From: SIG452 sp045580405
GTDB lineage: Bacteria; Bacillota; Clostridia; UMGS1840
DNA: 44,906 bases
Reading direction: 5' to 3'
Assembly: GCA_045580405.1 (NCBI GenBank)
Contig: JAZNNT010000153.1
Span: 1 to 44,906, forward strand
Made by a program: the position numbers and the translations under genes. Shown piece by piece: positions 8,424 through 16,341 of this stretch. Each line of letters begins with the position of its first letter. The stretch's first letter is position 1. Under the pieces are notes generated by a model, which was given only the letters and a program-made list of their open reading frames with translations, had not been told where the DNA came from and searched no databases.

Positions 8424-8466
8424 AAAAAAGTGTTGCTTTTTTGCGGTCTGTGTGCTTTTACAAGCC
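8424..8466 (-). repeat. Repeat family B, copy B1, left end, overlapping the ybeY stop codon
   Basis: On the minus strand it begins GGCTTGTAAAAGCACACAGA and its first TAA is the ybeY stop. It continues into CGCAAAAAAGCAACA, as in copy B6, and is then interrupted by A1. The right half is not recognisable. Confidence 0.75.
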
Positions 8467-8946
8467 GTCGGCAACCTTCGAGAGAATCTCTTTCTCTCTT
8501 TCTCTCATCACTTCTTTATCTTCGTCCACCATATGGTCATAACCAAACAGATGGAGTAAGCCGTGAAGGGTTAAATAACATAATTCCCGCTGGTAGGTAT
8601 GTCCGTATTCTTCTGCTTGCGAAACGATTTTCTCATGGGAAAGCATTAAGTCACCAAGCACCACCAGTCCCGTTTCGGGGTCATAGTCGTATTCCTGCAA
8701 CGCTTCCGAAAGCACTTCGGGTTCCTTGTAAAACAGCATGGGAAACGACAGCACATCGGTGGGTTTATCAATGTCTCTTTGCTCACGGTTAATCTGACGG
8801 ATGGTTTCATTATCCGTCACCGTGACGGTTAAAAGCACCTGAAATTCCGGATTTAAAATATCCAGACACCGATTTAAAAAGGCGGTCAGTTCTTCCTCTT
8901 GGGAGAACACATCCTCCACTTCGTTATAAAACTCTATTTTATGCAT
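8458..8946 (-). CDS. ybeY: Endoribonuclease YbeY, rRNA maturation factor
   Basis: A 162-residue single-strand endoribonuclease of the UPF0054 family, needed for 16S rRNA 3' maturation and ribosome quality control. The zinc motif HGLLHLFGYDH is intact near residue 125. The start chosen is the ATG of MHKIEFYNEVED with an AGAGG site; an upstream GTG at 8988 overlaps degV and has no better site. It lies 10 bases after the degV stop, so the two are probably cotranscribed. The stop codon is part of a family B repeat. Confidence 0.93.
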   Translation of the reverse strand: MHKIEFYNEVEDVFSQEEELTAFLNRCLDILNPEFQVLLTVTVTDNETIRQINREQRDIDKPTDVLSFPMLFYKEPEVLSEALQEYDYDPETGLVVLGDLMLSHEKIVSQAEEYGHTYQRELCYLTLHGLLHLFGYDHMVDEDKEVMREREKEILSKVADGL

Positions 8947-8956
8947 GGTAAACCTC

Positions 8957-9835
8957 TTAGTAAAGCACCTGCTGATTCCGTTTTTCACCTAAATAGCAAA
9001 TCCCCACAACTTCGGGCCCTGCATTAATCACGATACAGGGGCCAATCAGTACGGTTTCCAACGGTTTTTCCTTCAGCACATCTTTTGCCATTTTATAAAA
9101 CTCTTTTCCGTCATTTTTGCCATGCAACACAATATATTTTTTGTCAGCACCAATTCTTTCTTCTGCAATCCGGCAAAGAGCATCCATCGCTTTGGGAATC
9201 CCGCGAACCTTTTGATAGGTCACGGAATCTCCACCCGTTAAGCACATAATGGGTTTAATCCCCAAAAGCTCTCCTGCAATGGCTGCAGCACCGCCGATTC
9301 TGCCTGATTTTTTGGCATATTTCAAATCAAACACGGTAAAGTACACTTCCAGGCGGGTAAACCAGTCTTCCAGATAATTTAAGATAATTTCGGCAGACTT
9401 TCCGTCTTTCGCCATTTTTGCCGCCTGCACCACGGGATAGCCGTAACAATAGCTGTAAGCACCCGAATCCACCACAGTAATTTTCATCTTGCAGTCGGGC
9501 AGGTCATTGTAAAACATTTTACGTGCCAGCTGGGCGGAGTTATTGGTGGAAGACGCTTTTCCGTTAATGGTCACGATAATGAAGTCGGTCACATCATCCT
9601 TAAATGCTTTTTTAATGGCATCTAAAAATTCAAAGGGAGGAATCTGTGCCGTGGTGGGAATTTCGTCCCCTTCGGGCAGAAGATTATAAAACTCCTCCTT
9701 GGTAAAATCGTAGGCCTCTTTATATTCTTTCTGATTCATGGTAATCGTCATGGGAAGCAATTGGATATCGTATTTTTGTGCAGTTTTTAAATCAATATCA
9801 CTTGCGGTGTCCACACAGATTCTGATATTTGCCAT
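8957..9835 (-). CDS. DegV family fatty-acid-binding protein
   Basis: A 292-residue DegV protein. Members bind a fatty acid and, as FakB, present it to the kinase FakA for phosphorylation. The N-terminal IRICVDTASDIDL, the TTAQIPPFEF motif near residue 60 and the KKSGRIGGAAA segment near 170 are typical. It is the first gene of degV-ybeY and has a strong promoter facing the ilvE promoter. FakA is not in the window, so the ligand and partner are not shown here. Confidence 0.88.
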   Translation of the reverse strand: MANIRICVDTASDIDLKTAQKYDIQLLPMTITMNQKEYKEAYDFTKEEFYNLLPEGDEIPTTAQIPPFEFLDAIKKAFKDDVTDFIIVTINGKASSTNNSAQLARKMFYNDLPDCKMKITVVDSGAYSYCYGYPVVQAAKMAKDGKSAEIILNYLEDWFTRLEVYFTVFDLKYAKKSGRIGGAAAIAGELLGIKPIMCLTGGDSVTYQKVRGIPKAMDALCRIAEERIGADKKYIVLHGKNDGKEFYKMAKDVLKEKPLETVLIGPCIVINAGPEVVGICYLGEKRNQQVLY

Positions 9836-9887
9836 GTGCAGTTCACTCCTTTTAAGAATCGGGATGTTATATGATAGTCCACAGTAT

Positions 9888-9916
9888 ATTATACTATAGT
9901 TTTTCTAAAATAGCAA
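9888..9916 (-). promoter_or_regulatory. sigma-A promoter of degV-ybeY
   Basis: On the minus strand, TTGCTA (9911-9916) and TATAAT (9888-9893) are 17 bases apart. This is the left half of the divergent promoter region where the coding strand of the window flips. Confidence 0.8.
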
Positions 9917-9979
9917 GATGATTTTCAATATTTTTTTAAAGACTTGGACAAACATTTTTACCTTTTTCGTAAAAAATGG

Positions 9980-10008
9980 TTGAATTTTTGGGAAACCTAT
10001 AGTATAAT
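9980..10008 (+). promoter_or_regulatory. sigma-A promoter of ilvE
   Basis: TTGAAT (9980-9985) and TATAAT (10003-10008) are 17 bases apart, followed by an AGGAAAGG ribosome site. It rules out the upstream in-frame start at 9944, which lies before the promoter. Confidence 0.85.
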
Positions 10009-10045
10009 GAAAGGAAATCACAGATTTGATATCAGGAAAGGCGTG

Positions 10046-11116
10046 ATGATTATGGAAATCACAATTACCAGAACCCAAACCCCCAAACAGAAACCCGACC
10101 AGTCCAACTTAGGCTTCGGTAAAATTTTTACCGACCATATGTTTGAAATGGAATATACCGAAGGAATCGGCTGGCATGATGCCAAAATCCTTCCCGTACA
10201 TAACTTAAGCTTACACCCTGCCTGCATGGTATTCCACTACGGCCAGGAAATGTTTGAAGGCTTAAAAGCATACCGCGGAAAAGACGGCAAAGTTCGTCTG
10301 TTCCGCCCTGAAATGAATGCAAAAAGAACCAACAACACCAATGACCGTCTCTGCATTCCTCATATTCCCGTGGAAGATTTTGTGGAAGCGGTAAAGGCTG
10401 TGGTAAAAGTGGATGAAGACTGGATTCCCACCGCAGACGGTACCTCCTTATACATCCGTCCTTTCATCATCGCAACCGACGAATTTTTAGGGGTTGCGCC
10501 CTCTAAAACCTATAAATTTATGATTATTCTGTCTCCCTCCGGCGCGTACTACGCAAGCGGTTTAGCTCCCGTTGGCATCTGGATTGAAGACGAATATGTG
10601 CGTGCCGTAAAAGGTGGTATCGGCTTTGCCAAAACCGGCGGTAACTATGCTGCATCCTTAGCAGCTCAGGTAAAAGCTCATGATGACGGCTATTCCCAGG
10701 TGCTTTGGTTAGACGGTGTGGAACGTAAATACATTGAAGAAGTGGGCGCAATGAACATCTTCTTTAAAATTGACGGCAAAATTGTGACTCCTGCCTTAAA
10801 CGGCTCTATCTTACCCGGCGTTACCCGTGACAGCGTCATCGCGCTTTGCAAAAAAATGGGTCTGCCCGTGGAAGAAAGAAAAATCAGTGCAGAAGAACTG
10901 ATTGCTGCTCAGAAAGCAGGAAAATTAGAAGAATGTTTCGGTTCCGGTACAGCGGCGGTAATTTCTCCCGTTGGCAAACTCCGTTACAAAGACGATGTCA
11001 TGATGATCAACAACAACGAAATCGGTCCCGTATCTCAGAAGTTATATGACACCATCACCGGTATTCAGTGGGGTAAAATCGAAGACGATATGGGCTGGAC
11101 TGTGGAAGTGAAATAA
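10046..11116 (+). CDS. ilvE: Branched-chain amino acid aminotransferase
   Basis: A 356-residue fold-type IV PLP aminotransferase that interconverts Leu, Ile and Val with their 2-oxo acids using 2-oxoglutarate/glutamate. The order of motifs fits class II BCATs: GFGKIFTDHMF, FHYGQEMFEGLKAYRG, the PLP lysine region GFAKTGGNYAAS, EEVGAMNIFF, and ECFGSGTAAVISPVG near the C-terminus. ATG 10046 sits 5 bases after AGGAAAGG; ATG 10052 is also possible. It has its own promoter and no other ilv or leu genes nearby. No T-box or leucine leader is seen in the roughly 30-base leader. Confidence 0.95.
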   Translation: MIMEITITRTQTPKQKPDQSNLGFGKIFTDHMFEMEYTEGIGWHDAKILPVHNLSLHPACMVFHYGQEMFEGLKAYRGKDGKVRLFRPEMNAKRTNNTNDRLCIPHIPVEDFVEAVKAVVKVDEDWIPTADGTSLYIRPFIIATDEFLGVAPSKTYKFMIILSPSGAYYASGLAPVGIWIEDEYVRAVKGGIGFAKTGGNYAASLAAQVKAHDDGYSQVLWLDGVERKYIEEVGAMNIFFKIDGKIVTPALNGSILPGVTRDSVIALCKKMGLPVEERKISAEELIAAQKAGKLEECFGSGTAAVISPVGKLRYKDDVMMINNNEIGPVSQKLYDTITGIQWGKIEDDMGWTVEVK

Positions 11117-11215
11117 GTCCGTGCGGTTTCCTTAAGATACGGCAAAGCACAGGCACCAAAAAAATTCTGTGTTTTCCGATACCAAAAGAACCAAAAAAAT
11201 CAGGAGTGTAGAGTT

Positions 11216-11776
11216 ATGCAGGTAAACGGCTTTAAAAAATCCATGTTCGGCGGCCTTAAAAAAGAGGAAGTACTGACCTATCTGGATCAGATGTCCCGTG
11301 ATGTGGAAGCAAAAATCCGCAATAAGGATGACGATATCCGGGAGCTGAAAAAAGAGGTATCCGAAAAGAAAGATACCATTTCGGAATTAAAGCAACAGCT
11401 GGAGGACCAGAAAGCATCCTACGAAGAAAAGCTTGCCAACGAGCAAAAGGAAGCTGCCCAAAAATTGGAGCATCTTCGTGAAGAATTTCGTAAAGAAAAA
11501 GAAGAAATGCAAGAAAAATTAAGCGACCTGAAGGCTCAGTTTACACTGGAAAAGGAAAAAATCGGTCGTGCTCTGGTTACTGCAGAGGAAGCAGCAAACA
11601 AGATTCTTGCCGATGCCGGCAAAGAAGCCGACGAAATGATTGCCGAAGCCAAACGAAAGGTAGACGTGGAAAAGGAACGCTACAAAAAGCAAAAGGCAGA
11701 TGTGACCGACTTTACCTATGATATTAAGAAGTTAATGGAAAAATTATCATCCGACTTAAAAGAACGTTTGGAATAG
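11216..11776 (+). CDS. DivIVA-like coiled-coil protein
   Basis: A 186-residue protein, nearly all coiled coil from residue 27 on and rich in Lys and Glu. The N-terminus, FKKSMFGGLKKEEVLTYLDQM, resembles the DivIVA lipid-binding head (a Phe-rich turn followed by EV..YLD). The segment AEEAANKILADAGKEADEMI near 125 resembles the DivIVA/GpsB mid-region. DivIVA proteins mark poles or septa, but no specific role can be assigned. The ribosome site is CAGGAG. The stop codon TAG shares its last base with a family B repeat, and a terminator follows. Confidence 0.65.
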   Translation: MQVNGFKKSMFGGLKKEEVLTYLDQMSRDVEAKIRNKDDDIRELKKEVSEKKDTISELKQQLEDQKASYEEKLANEQKEAAQKLEHLREEFRKEKEEMQEKLSDLKAQFTLEKEKIGRALVTAEEAANKILADAGKEADEMIAEAKRKVDVEKERYKKQKADVTDFTYDIKKLMEKLSSDLKERLE

Positions 11777-11860
11777 GCTTGAAAAAGAACACAGATCGCA
11801 AAAGGCATGGGAATTTCCTATGCTTTTTGTTTTTTCAGTGATAATGCCTTTTTCTGATCC
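11776..11860 (+). repeat. Repeat family B, copy B2 (degenerate), at the stop of the coiled-coil gene
   Basis: It begins GGCTTGAAAAAGAACACAGA on the last base of the TAG stop and continues with GCAAAAGGCATGG, a terminator hairpin and AATGCCTTTT, the same order of pieces as the left part of copy B4. The right half is absent. Confidence 0.65.
11801..11836 (+). terminator. Terminator after the DivIVA-like gene
   Basis: An imperfect stem, AAAGGCATGGGAA with TTCCTATGCTTTT, followed by TTTTTGTTTTTT. It is built from the family B repeat. Confidence 0.75.
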
Positions 11861-11867
11861 AATACAT

Positions 11868-12113
11868 TCACCCCTGTTGCACACGATCGTATGCTTTTAA
11901 TCGAGAAACTGCCTCTTCATAAGAAAGATTCCCCGCACAAACACCATTGCGAAGAGATTCACAGAGTCGGGTGCGTGCAATTTCCCGTAAGTAACTCCCG
12001 CAAGAATCTTCATAATGCTTCTCGGCGGCATTGCTCGAATTTTGCACAGCTGCTGCCAATACTGTCGCAGTTGCAATAGCAGTAACACGTTTTAGCTTCT
12101 TTATTTGTTTCAT
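11868..12113 (-). CDS. Small exported protein of unknown function
   Basis: I do not recognise this 81-residue product. It starts MKQIKKLKRVTAIATATVLA, a basic n-region plus hydrophobic core, followed by NSSNAAEK, a plausible signal peptidase I site after Ala-Ala. The mature part would be about 50 residues with three Cys (SCGSYLRE, RLCESLRNGVCAG). An AAAGGA site lies 9 bases before this ATG; an upstream in-frame start (12158) has none. No clear promoter is seen. It is one of few minus-strand genes in this part of the window. Confidence 0.5.
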   Translation of the reverse strand: MKQIKKLKRVTAIATATVLAAAVQNSSNAAEKHYEDSCGSYLREIARTRLCESLRNGVCAGNLSYEEAVSRLKAYDRVQQG

Positions 12114-12255
12114 AAATAATATCCTTTCAAACAATTCTGTTGCTTTGTACTCTATCATAGCAGCTATGTGTGTTACCTGTTTGAGGATTTGGTGAAGTTT
12201 TTGTGTTTTTAAACGATTTTAGCTGTCCAAGAAAAGAAAAAAATTAAAAAAGCAG

Positions 12256-12284
12256 TTGCAAAATCGGTTCCGCTATGTTATACT
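12256..12284 (+). promoter_or_regulatory. sigma-A promoter of gpsA
   Basis: TTGCAA (12256-12261) and TATACT (12279-12284) are 17 bases apart. Transcription would begin near 12291, leaving a leader of about 20 bases that starts with the GGAAAGG ribosome site. Confidence 0.75.
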
Positions 12285-12309
12285 GATAGTTGGAAAGGTG
12301 TTGATTGTT

Positions 12310-13308
12310 GTGAGTCGTATCGCAATTTTAGGCTCCGGCAGTTGGGGCTGTGCCCTTGCACATACATTATCCGGACGTAATGATGTCATCATCTGGTCTT
12401 TTTTTCCGGAAGAAACTGAAGAGTTAACCCGCTATCGGGAAAACAAAAAGTTTCTGCCCGGTGTGATATTGGAGGAACCCATCAGCTTTACAAATGATAT
12501 CAAAGAAGCGGTGGCAGATGCGGATTTTATTGTGTTTGCAGTGCCGTCTTTTGCAATTCGTTCCACGGCGAAAACCGTGGCTCCCTTATTCCAACCCGAA
12601 AAGCAGATTGCTGTCTGTGTAGCGAAGGGGCTGGAGGAGGATACCCTTTTTACCTTATCAGAAGTCATTGCCGATGAATTACCCAAAGGCAGCCATGTGT
12701 GTGCCTTATCGGGACCTACTCACGCAGAAGAAGTGGGGCGGGATCTTCCCACCACCATTGTGGCGGCCTGTCCCCAAGAAGAAGTATCATTGGCTGTGCA
12801 ATATGCTTTTATGAATGAAAAATTCCGTGTATATACCTCCACTGACAGCAAGGGTGTGGAGCTTGGCGGCACGGTGAAAAATATCATTGCCCTTTGTGCC
12901 GGTATTTCTGACGGTTGCGGCTTTGGTGACAATGCCAAAGCGGCGTTAATGACCCGCGGGATGTACGAAATTGCAAAATTAGGCGTTGCAATGGGCGGAA
13001 AAACCGAAACCTTTTACGGGTTATCGGGAATGGGTGATTTAATTGTGACCTGCACAAGTATGCACTCGAGAAATCGTCGTTGCGGTATGTTAATCGGTCA
13101 GGGAATGAGTCCTGAAGACGCTATGCGGGAAGTGAACATGGTGGTGGAAGGCATCAAATGCTTAAAAGCCGTGTATAAAGCCTCCCAAAAATACAAGGTT
13201 TCCATGCCAATTATCAGCGAAGCATATCAGATTGTATACGAAGAAAAAAATCCCAAAGAATCAGCCATCGGGTTGATGAACCGCGATAAAAAAGCGGAAC
13301 GCTCCTAA
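12310..13308 (+). CDS. gpsA: Glycerol-3-phosphate dehydrogenase [NAD(P)+]
   Basis: A 332-residue soluble enzyme that reduces dihydroxyacetone phosphate to sn-glycerol 3-phosphate for phospholipid synthesis. The N-terminal ILGSGSWGCALAHTL is the NAD(P) GxGxxG loop. LSGPTHAEEV near residue 140 and the catalytic-lysine region GGTVKNIIALCAG near 190 follow. The start is GTG before SRIAILG, supported by the promoter position; an in-frame extension upstream overlaps the promoter. It is followed 43 bases later by corA with no terminator between, so the two may be cotranscribed. Confidence 0.95.
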   Translation: MSRIAILGSGSWGCALAHTLSGRNDVIIWSFFPEETEELTRYRENKKFLPGVILEEPISFTNDIKEAVADADFIVFAVPSFAIRSTAKTVAPLFQPEKQIAVCVAKGLEEDTLFTLSEVIADELPKGSHVCALSGPTHAEEVGRDLPTTIVAACPQEEVSLAVQYAFMNEKFRVYTSTDSKGVELGGTVKNIIALCAGISDGCGFGDNAKAALMTRGMYEIAKLGVAMGGKTETFYGLSGMGDLIVTCTSMHSRNRRCGMLIGQGMSPEDAMREVNMVVEGIKCLKAVYKASQKYKVSMPIISEAYQIVYEEKNPKESAIGLMNRDKKAERS

Positions 13309-13351
13309 AAATATTCAAGAAAGAACGGTGTAACCGTACGGGGTGATTAAA

Positions 13352-14293
13352 ATGTACAGCATTTATAAATCCTATGACGGAAAAATTCAGCAGATTTCAG
13401 CAATTGAAAAGGACTGCTGGATTAATTTCGTTGATCCTGACGATAAGGACACCCGTTTTCTGACCCAGGAGCTTGGCATTGACCCTGATTTCATCCGTTC
13501 CTCCTTGGACGAAGAAGAAATGTCCCGTGTTGAAACTGACGATAACGGCACCACGTTAATCATCGTGGATATCCCTGCTCCCGAAAAAGAAGAGCATGTG
13601 GGAAACACCATTTTGTTTGAAACGCTGCCTTTATCCATTATTTTGCATAAGGATTACATCATCACCATCTGTAATGATGAAACCGCTATTTTAAAGGCAT
13701 TTACCGATGGCGTAGTCAAACAGGTACATACTTATATGAAGACCCGTTTCATCCTGCAGATTTTATACCGTGTGGCAAGTAAATACCTGTTTTACTTAAA
13801 ACAGATTGATAAAATTTCAAGCTATGTGGAACGGCAGTTACACCGTTCCATGAAAAACAAAGAGTTAATTCAGTTATTGGATTTGGAAAAATCTCTGGTA
13901 TTCTTCTCCACCTCCCTGAAGGCAAACGAAATCACCATGCAGAAAATCCGTCGGGGAAAATTTATCCGTTTGTATGAAGAAGACGAAGACCTTTTGGAAG
14001 ATGTGTTAATTGAAACCAACCAGGCAATTGAAATGGCAAGTATTCATTCCAACATTTTGTCGGGAATGATGGATGCTTTTGCTTCGGTTATTTCCAACAA
14101 CTTAAACATTGTAATGAAGGTGTTAGCATCCGTCACCATCCTGATGGCGATTCCAAACATCGTTACCTCTTTTTACGGTATGAACATCCAAGGCGGTATT
14201 CCCCTGGACCAGTTCTGGTGGTTCCCTCTGGTAATTTCCGTGGTTGCCATCTGTGCGGCTGCGTGGATTTTAATTAAAAAGGATATGCTCTAG
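13352..14293 (+). CDS. corA: CorA family magnesium/divalent cation transporter
   Basis: A 313-residue protein with a long acidic cytoplasmic N-domain and two C-terminal membrane helices. The diagnostic YGMN motif occurs as SFYGMNIQGGIP between the helices (near residue 282), where it forms the selectivity filter of the pentamer. The ATG at 13352 follows ACGGGGTG at good spacing; a GTG three codons earlier is too close to it. A strong terminator follows. Substrate preference (Mg, Co, Zn) cannot be read from the sequence. Confidence 0.92.
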   Translation: MYSIYKSYDGKIQQISAIEKDCWINFVDPDDKDTRFLTQELGIDPDFIRSSLDEEEMSRVETDDNGTTLIIVDIPAPEKEEHVGNTILFETLPLSIILHKDYIITICNDETAILKAFTDGVVKQVHTYMKTRFILQILYRVASKYLFYLKQIDKISSYVERQLHRSMKNKELIQLLDLEKSLVFFSTSLKANEITMQKIRRGKFIRLYEEDEDLLEDVLIETNQAIEMASIHSNILSGMMDAFASVISNNLNIVMKVLASVTILMAIPNIVTSFYGMNIQGGIPLDQFWWFPLVISVVAICAAAWILIKKDML

Positions 14294-14351
14294 GTCGCAA
14301 TCCTTCATTCTATCGGCTCCATTCGTACGGTAAAAATCGAAAAAACCATCC

Positions 14352-14377
14352 AAAACCCTTGATTTTCAAGGGTTTTT
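14352..14377 (+). terminator. Terminator after corA
   Basis: An 11-base-pair stem (AAAACCCTTGA with TCAAGGGTTTT) followed by T. Confidence 0.88.
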
Positions 14378-14432
14378 GCATAAACAGAAAAATCACAAAA
14401 AATTTACTAAAAAAAGGAATTTTTTTACAAAA

Positions 14433-15746
14433 ATGAAAACTTTTCGCATCGTCACCTTAGGGTGCAAGGTAAATCAGTATGAATCAGAAGCTTTGGCACA
14501 GCAATTCCAACAAGCGGGCTACCGTCCTGCCAAAAAGGGAGAGACTGCGTCTGTTTCCGTTGTAAATACCTGCTCGGTAACCAATATGAGTGACCGAAAA
14601 TCCCGAAAGCTGATTCGCCAATGCACAAAGGACAGCGACTTTGTTGCCGTTTGCGGCTGCTATGCCCAGGCAAAGCCGGAGGAAGCTGCTCAAATAGACG
14701 GGGTGGATTTGGTAATCGGCAACGGGGATAAACACCGTCTCTTCAGTAAAATCGAAGCAAAACTGCTATCAAAGGAAATGGAAAAAATTTACATTTCTCC
14801 CTTAACTGCGGAAACCTCCTTTGATCAAGAGCCGATCAAAAATTATCGGGAAAAGACCAGAGCTATTTTAAAAATTCAGGACGGCTGCAACTCCTTCTGT
14901 TCTTACTGTATTATTCCCTATGTGAGAGGGAGACTACGAAGCCGAAATCCCTTGGAAATACTGGAAGAAGCCAAGATTCTTGCCCAAAACGGATACCGGG
15001 AAATTGTGTTGGCAGGGATTCATGTTTGCAAATACGGTGCCGATTTTTCCGATTCTTTCGGCAGCTCTTCCATTGGGGATTTAACGGATTTGTTGCAAGC
15101 ATTAGAAAAAATTGACGGAATTTGTCGAATCCGTTTAAGCTCTATCGAACCCTTTGCCTTCCATGAAAAGTTTTTTTCTTATTACAAAGAGTCTAAAAAG
15201 CTTTGTCCGTCTTTTCACATTTCTTTGCAAAGCGGCTCTGATGAAGTTCTCAAAAGAATGAATAGACACTATACAGCAGAATACTATCAAAAAACTGTGG
15301 AAACCCTGCGAAAAATCAAGCCGGAAACCACAGTGACCACCGATGTAATCGTGGGATTCCCCGGGGAAGGGGAAGAAGAATTTCAGGCCACTCTTACCTT
15401 AATCAAAAAAATAGGCTTTCTGAAGGTGCATACCTTCCCGTATTCCAGACGTTCCGGTACTGTGGCAGATACTATGCCGGACCAGATCCCCCAATATATC
15501 AAGGAAATACGCAGTAAAGCGGTGCTAAATCTCTCGGAGCAACTGGAAAAAGACGTATTGCAGGAATTTATCGGAAGACCCCTTTTGGTGTTGGCAGAAG
15601 AAGAAAAGAATGGCGGTATGTATGGACTCAGCGAAAACCACCTGCCTGTGATTTTAGAAGGAGAAGGGATTTTGGAGAACAAAATTTATTCCGCAATTCC
15701 TTACAAAACAGACGGCATATTCCTATATGCAAAGGTATCTCCATAA
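14433..15746 (+). CDS. mtaB: tRNA (N6-L-threonylcarbamoyladenosine(37)-C2)-methylthiotransferase
   Basis: A 437-residue MiaB/RimO-type radical SAM enzyme of the MtaB subgroup, which methylthiolates t6A37 in tRNAs decoding ANN codons. The N-terminal UPF0004 Cys occur in GCKVNQYES, NTCSVTN and CGCYAQ. The radical SAM triad is DGCNSFCSYCIIP near residue 150, and a short TRAM-like tail follows. The start is the ATG before KTFRIVTLGCK; the in-frame start at 14376 lies inside the corA terminator. The ribosome site (AAGGA, 14 bases away) is weak. Confidence 0.93.
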   Translation: MKTFRIVTLGCKVNQYESEALAQQFQQAGYRPAKKGETASVSVVNTCSVTNMSDRKSRKLIRQCTKDSDFVAVCGCYAQAKPEEAAQIDGVDLVIGNGDKHRLFSKIEAKLLSKEMEKIYISPLTAETSFDQEPIKNYREKTRAILKIQDGCNSFCSYCIIPYVRGRLRSRNPLEILEEAKILAQNGYREIVLAGIHVCKYGADFSDSFGSSSIGDLTDLLQALEKIDGICRIRLSSIEPFAFHEKFFSYYKESKKLCPSFHISLQSGSDEVLKRMNRHYTAEYYQKTVETLRKIKPETTVTTDVIVGFPGEGEEEFQATLTLIKKIGFLKVHTFPYSRRSGTVADTMPDQIPQYIKEIRSKAVLNLSEQLEKDVLQEFIGRPLLVLAEEEKNGGMYGLSENHLPVILEGEGILENKIYSAIPYKTDGIFLYAKVSP

Positions 15747-15755
15747 CCGGCTAAA

Positions 15756-15792
15756 GTAAAAGCACGAAATCCATTGAGATTTCGTGCTTTTT
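15756..15792. terminator. Bidirectional terminator between mtaB and a small membrane-protein gene
   Basis: A stem AAAAGCACGAAATC with GATTTCGTGCTTTT and A/T runs on both sides, placed between two converging genes. Confidence 0.85.
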
Positions 15793-15797
15793 TACTG

Positions 15798-16031
15798 CTA
15801 TTCTCTTTTTCCAAGCCTGCGAAAACAGCAATCCAGAAGAACTGCTCCCCACACTCCCTGACTGACCAATATCACAGCAAGAATCAGCAAATATCTTGCA
15901 GTCGAAATATTCTGGAAAGCTGCCGCAGCAACAATGCCGATCAAAATCAGGAAAATAGCAATCCGAAGAAACCATCGGAGTATTGCAACGCACCGTTTTT
16001 CCACGGTTTTTAATGCCTCTCTCATCTTCAT
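15798..16031 (-). CDS. Small membrane protein, two helices, unknown function
   Basis: I do not recognise this 77-residue product. It has a basic N-terminus (MKMREALKTVEKRCVAILRW), two hydrophobic helices (about residues 20-40 and 47-67) and a basic tail (CCFRRLGKRE). A GAGGA site lies 5 bases before the ATG. It lies between the mtaB terminator and the first parS-like site and converges with mtaB. An overlapping frame (15751-15993) has no start signal and is discarded. Confidence 0.6.
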   Translation of the reverse strand: MKMREALKTVEKRCVAILRWFLRIAIFLILIGIVAAAAFQNISTARYLLILAVILVSQGVWGAVLLDCCFRRLGKRE

Positions 16032-16091
16032 ATAATCCTCATACCTCCCATTTTTGCTTCATGTATCAGACTTTTCATGTTCCTTAGAAAT

Positions 16092-16107
16092 GTTCCACGG
16101 GGAACAT
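16092..16107. other. parS-like site 1
   Basis: TGTTCCACGGGGAACA, a 16-base near-palindrome close to the Firmicute parS consensus (TGTTCCACGTGAAACA in Bacillus). It lies upstream of the parA promoter. Confidence 0.85.
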
Positions 16108-16160
16108 TTTTAAAAGAAAGAACCGTCTTCATAAAAAATTAATTTTTTTAGGAAAAACTA

Positions 16161-16189
16161 TAGACTTTTTTGCCATATTGTGATACAAT
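16161..16189 (+). promoter_or_regulatory. Probable promoter of parA-parB
   Basis: TAGACT (16161-16166) and TGATACAAT (-10 at 16184-16189, extended TG) are 17 bases apart. parS-like sites 2 and 3 lie just downstream in the leader, so bound ParB could repress its own operon. Confidence 0.65.
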
Positions 16190-16232
16190 AATCGGTACCC
16201 ACCTAATTTTTAGATGGCAAATTTACGGATTT

Positions 16233-16248
16233 TGTTCCACGGGGAACA
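16233..16248. other. parS-like site 2
   Basis: The same 16 bases as site 1, in the 5' leader of parA. Confidence 0.85.
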
Positions 16249-16278
16249 TTTTTGGCAAATATTACATCAGAAACAAGA

Positions 16279-16294
16279 TGTTCCACGGGGAACA
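16279..16294. other. parS-like site 3
   Basis: The same 16 bases again, 46 bases after site 2 and 48 bases before the parA ATG. Confidence 0.85.
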
Positions 16295-16341
16295 TTCTGG
16301 ATAGCTTTTACGAACATAACAAAGCAAGAAAGGTCGAAAAA

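Noticed and set aside
9944..10045. Upstream in-frame start for ilvE at 9944
   Set aside because: It lies before the mapped-by-eye promoter at 9980-10008, so it would not be transcribed from it.
12256..12309. N-terminal extension of gpsA
   Set aside because: It overlaps the -35/-10 elements; the Rossmann fold begins right after GTG 12310.
15751..15993. 80-codon minus-strand frame overlapping the small membrane protein
   Set aside because: It has no ribosome site and runs through the bidirectional terminator; the other frame has a GAGGA site and a clean two-helix product.
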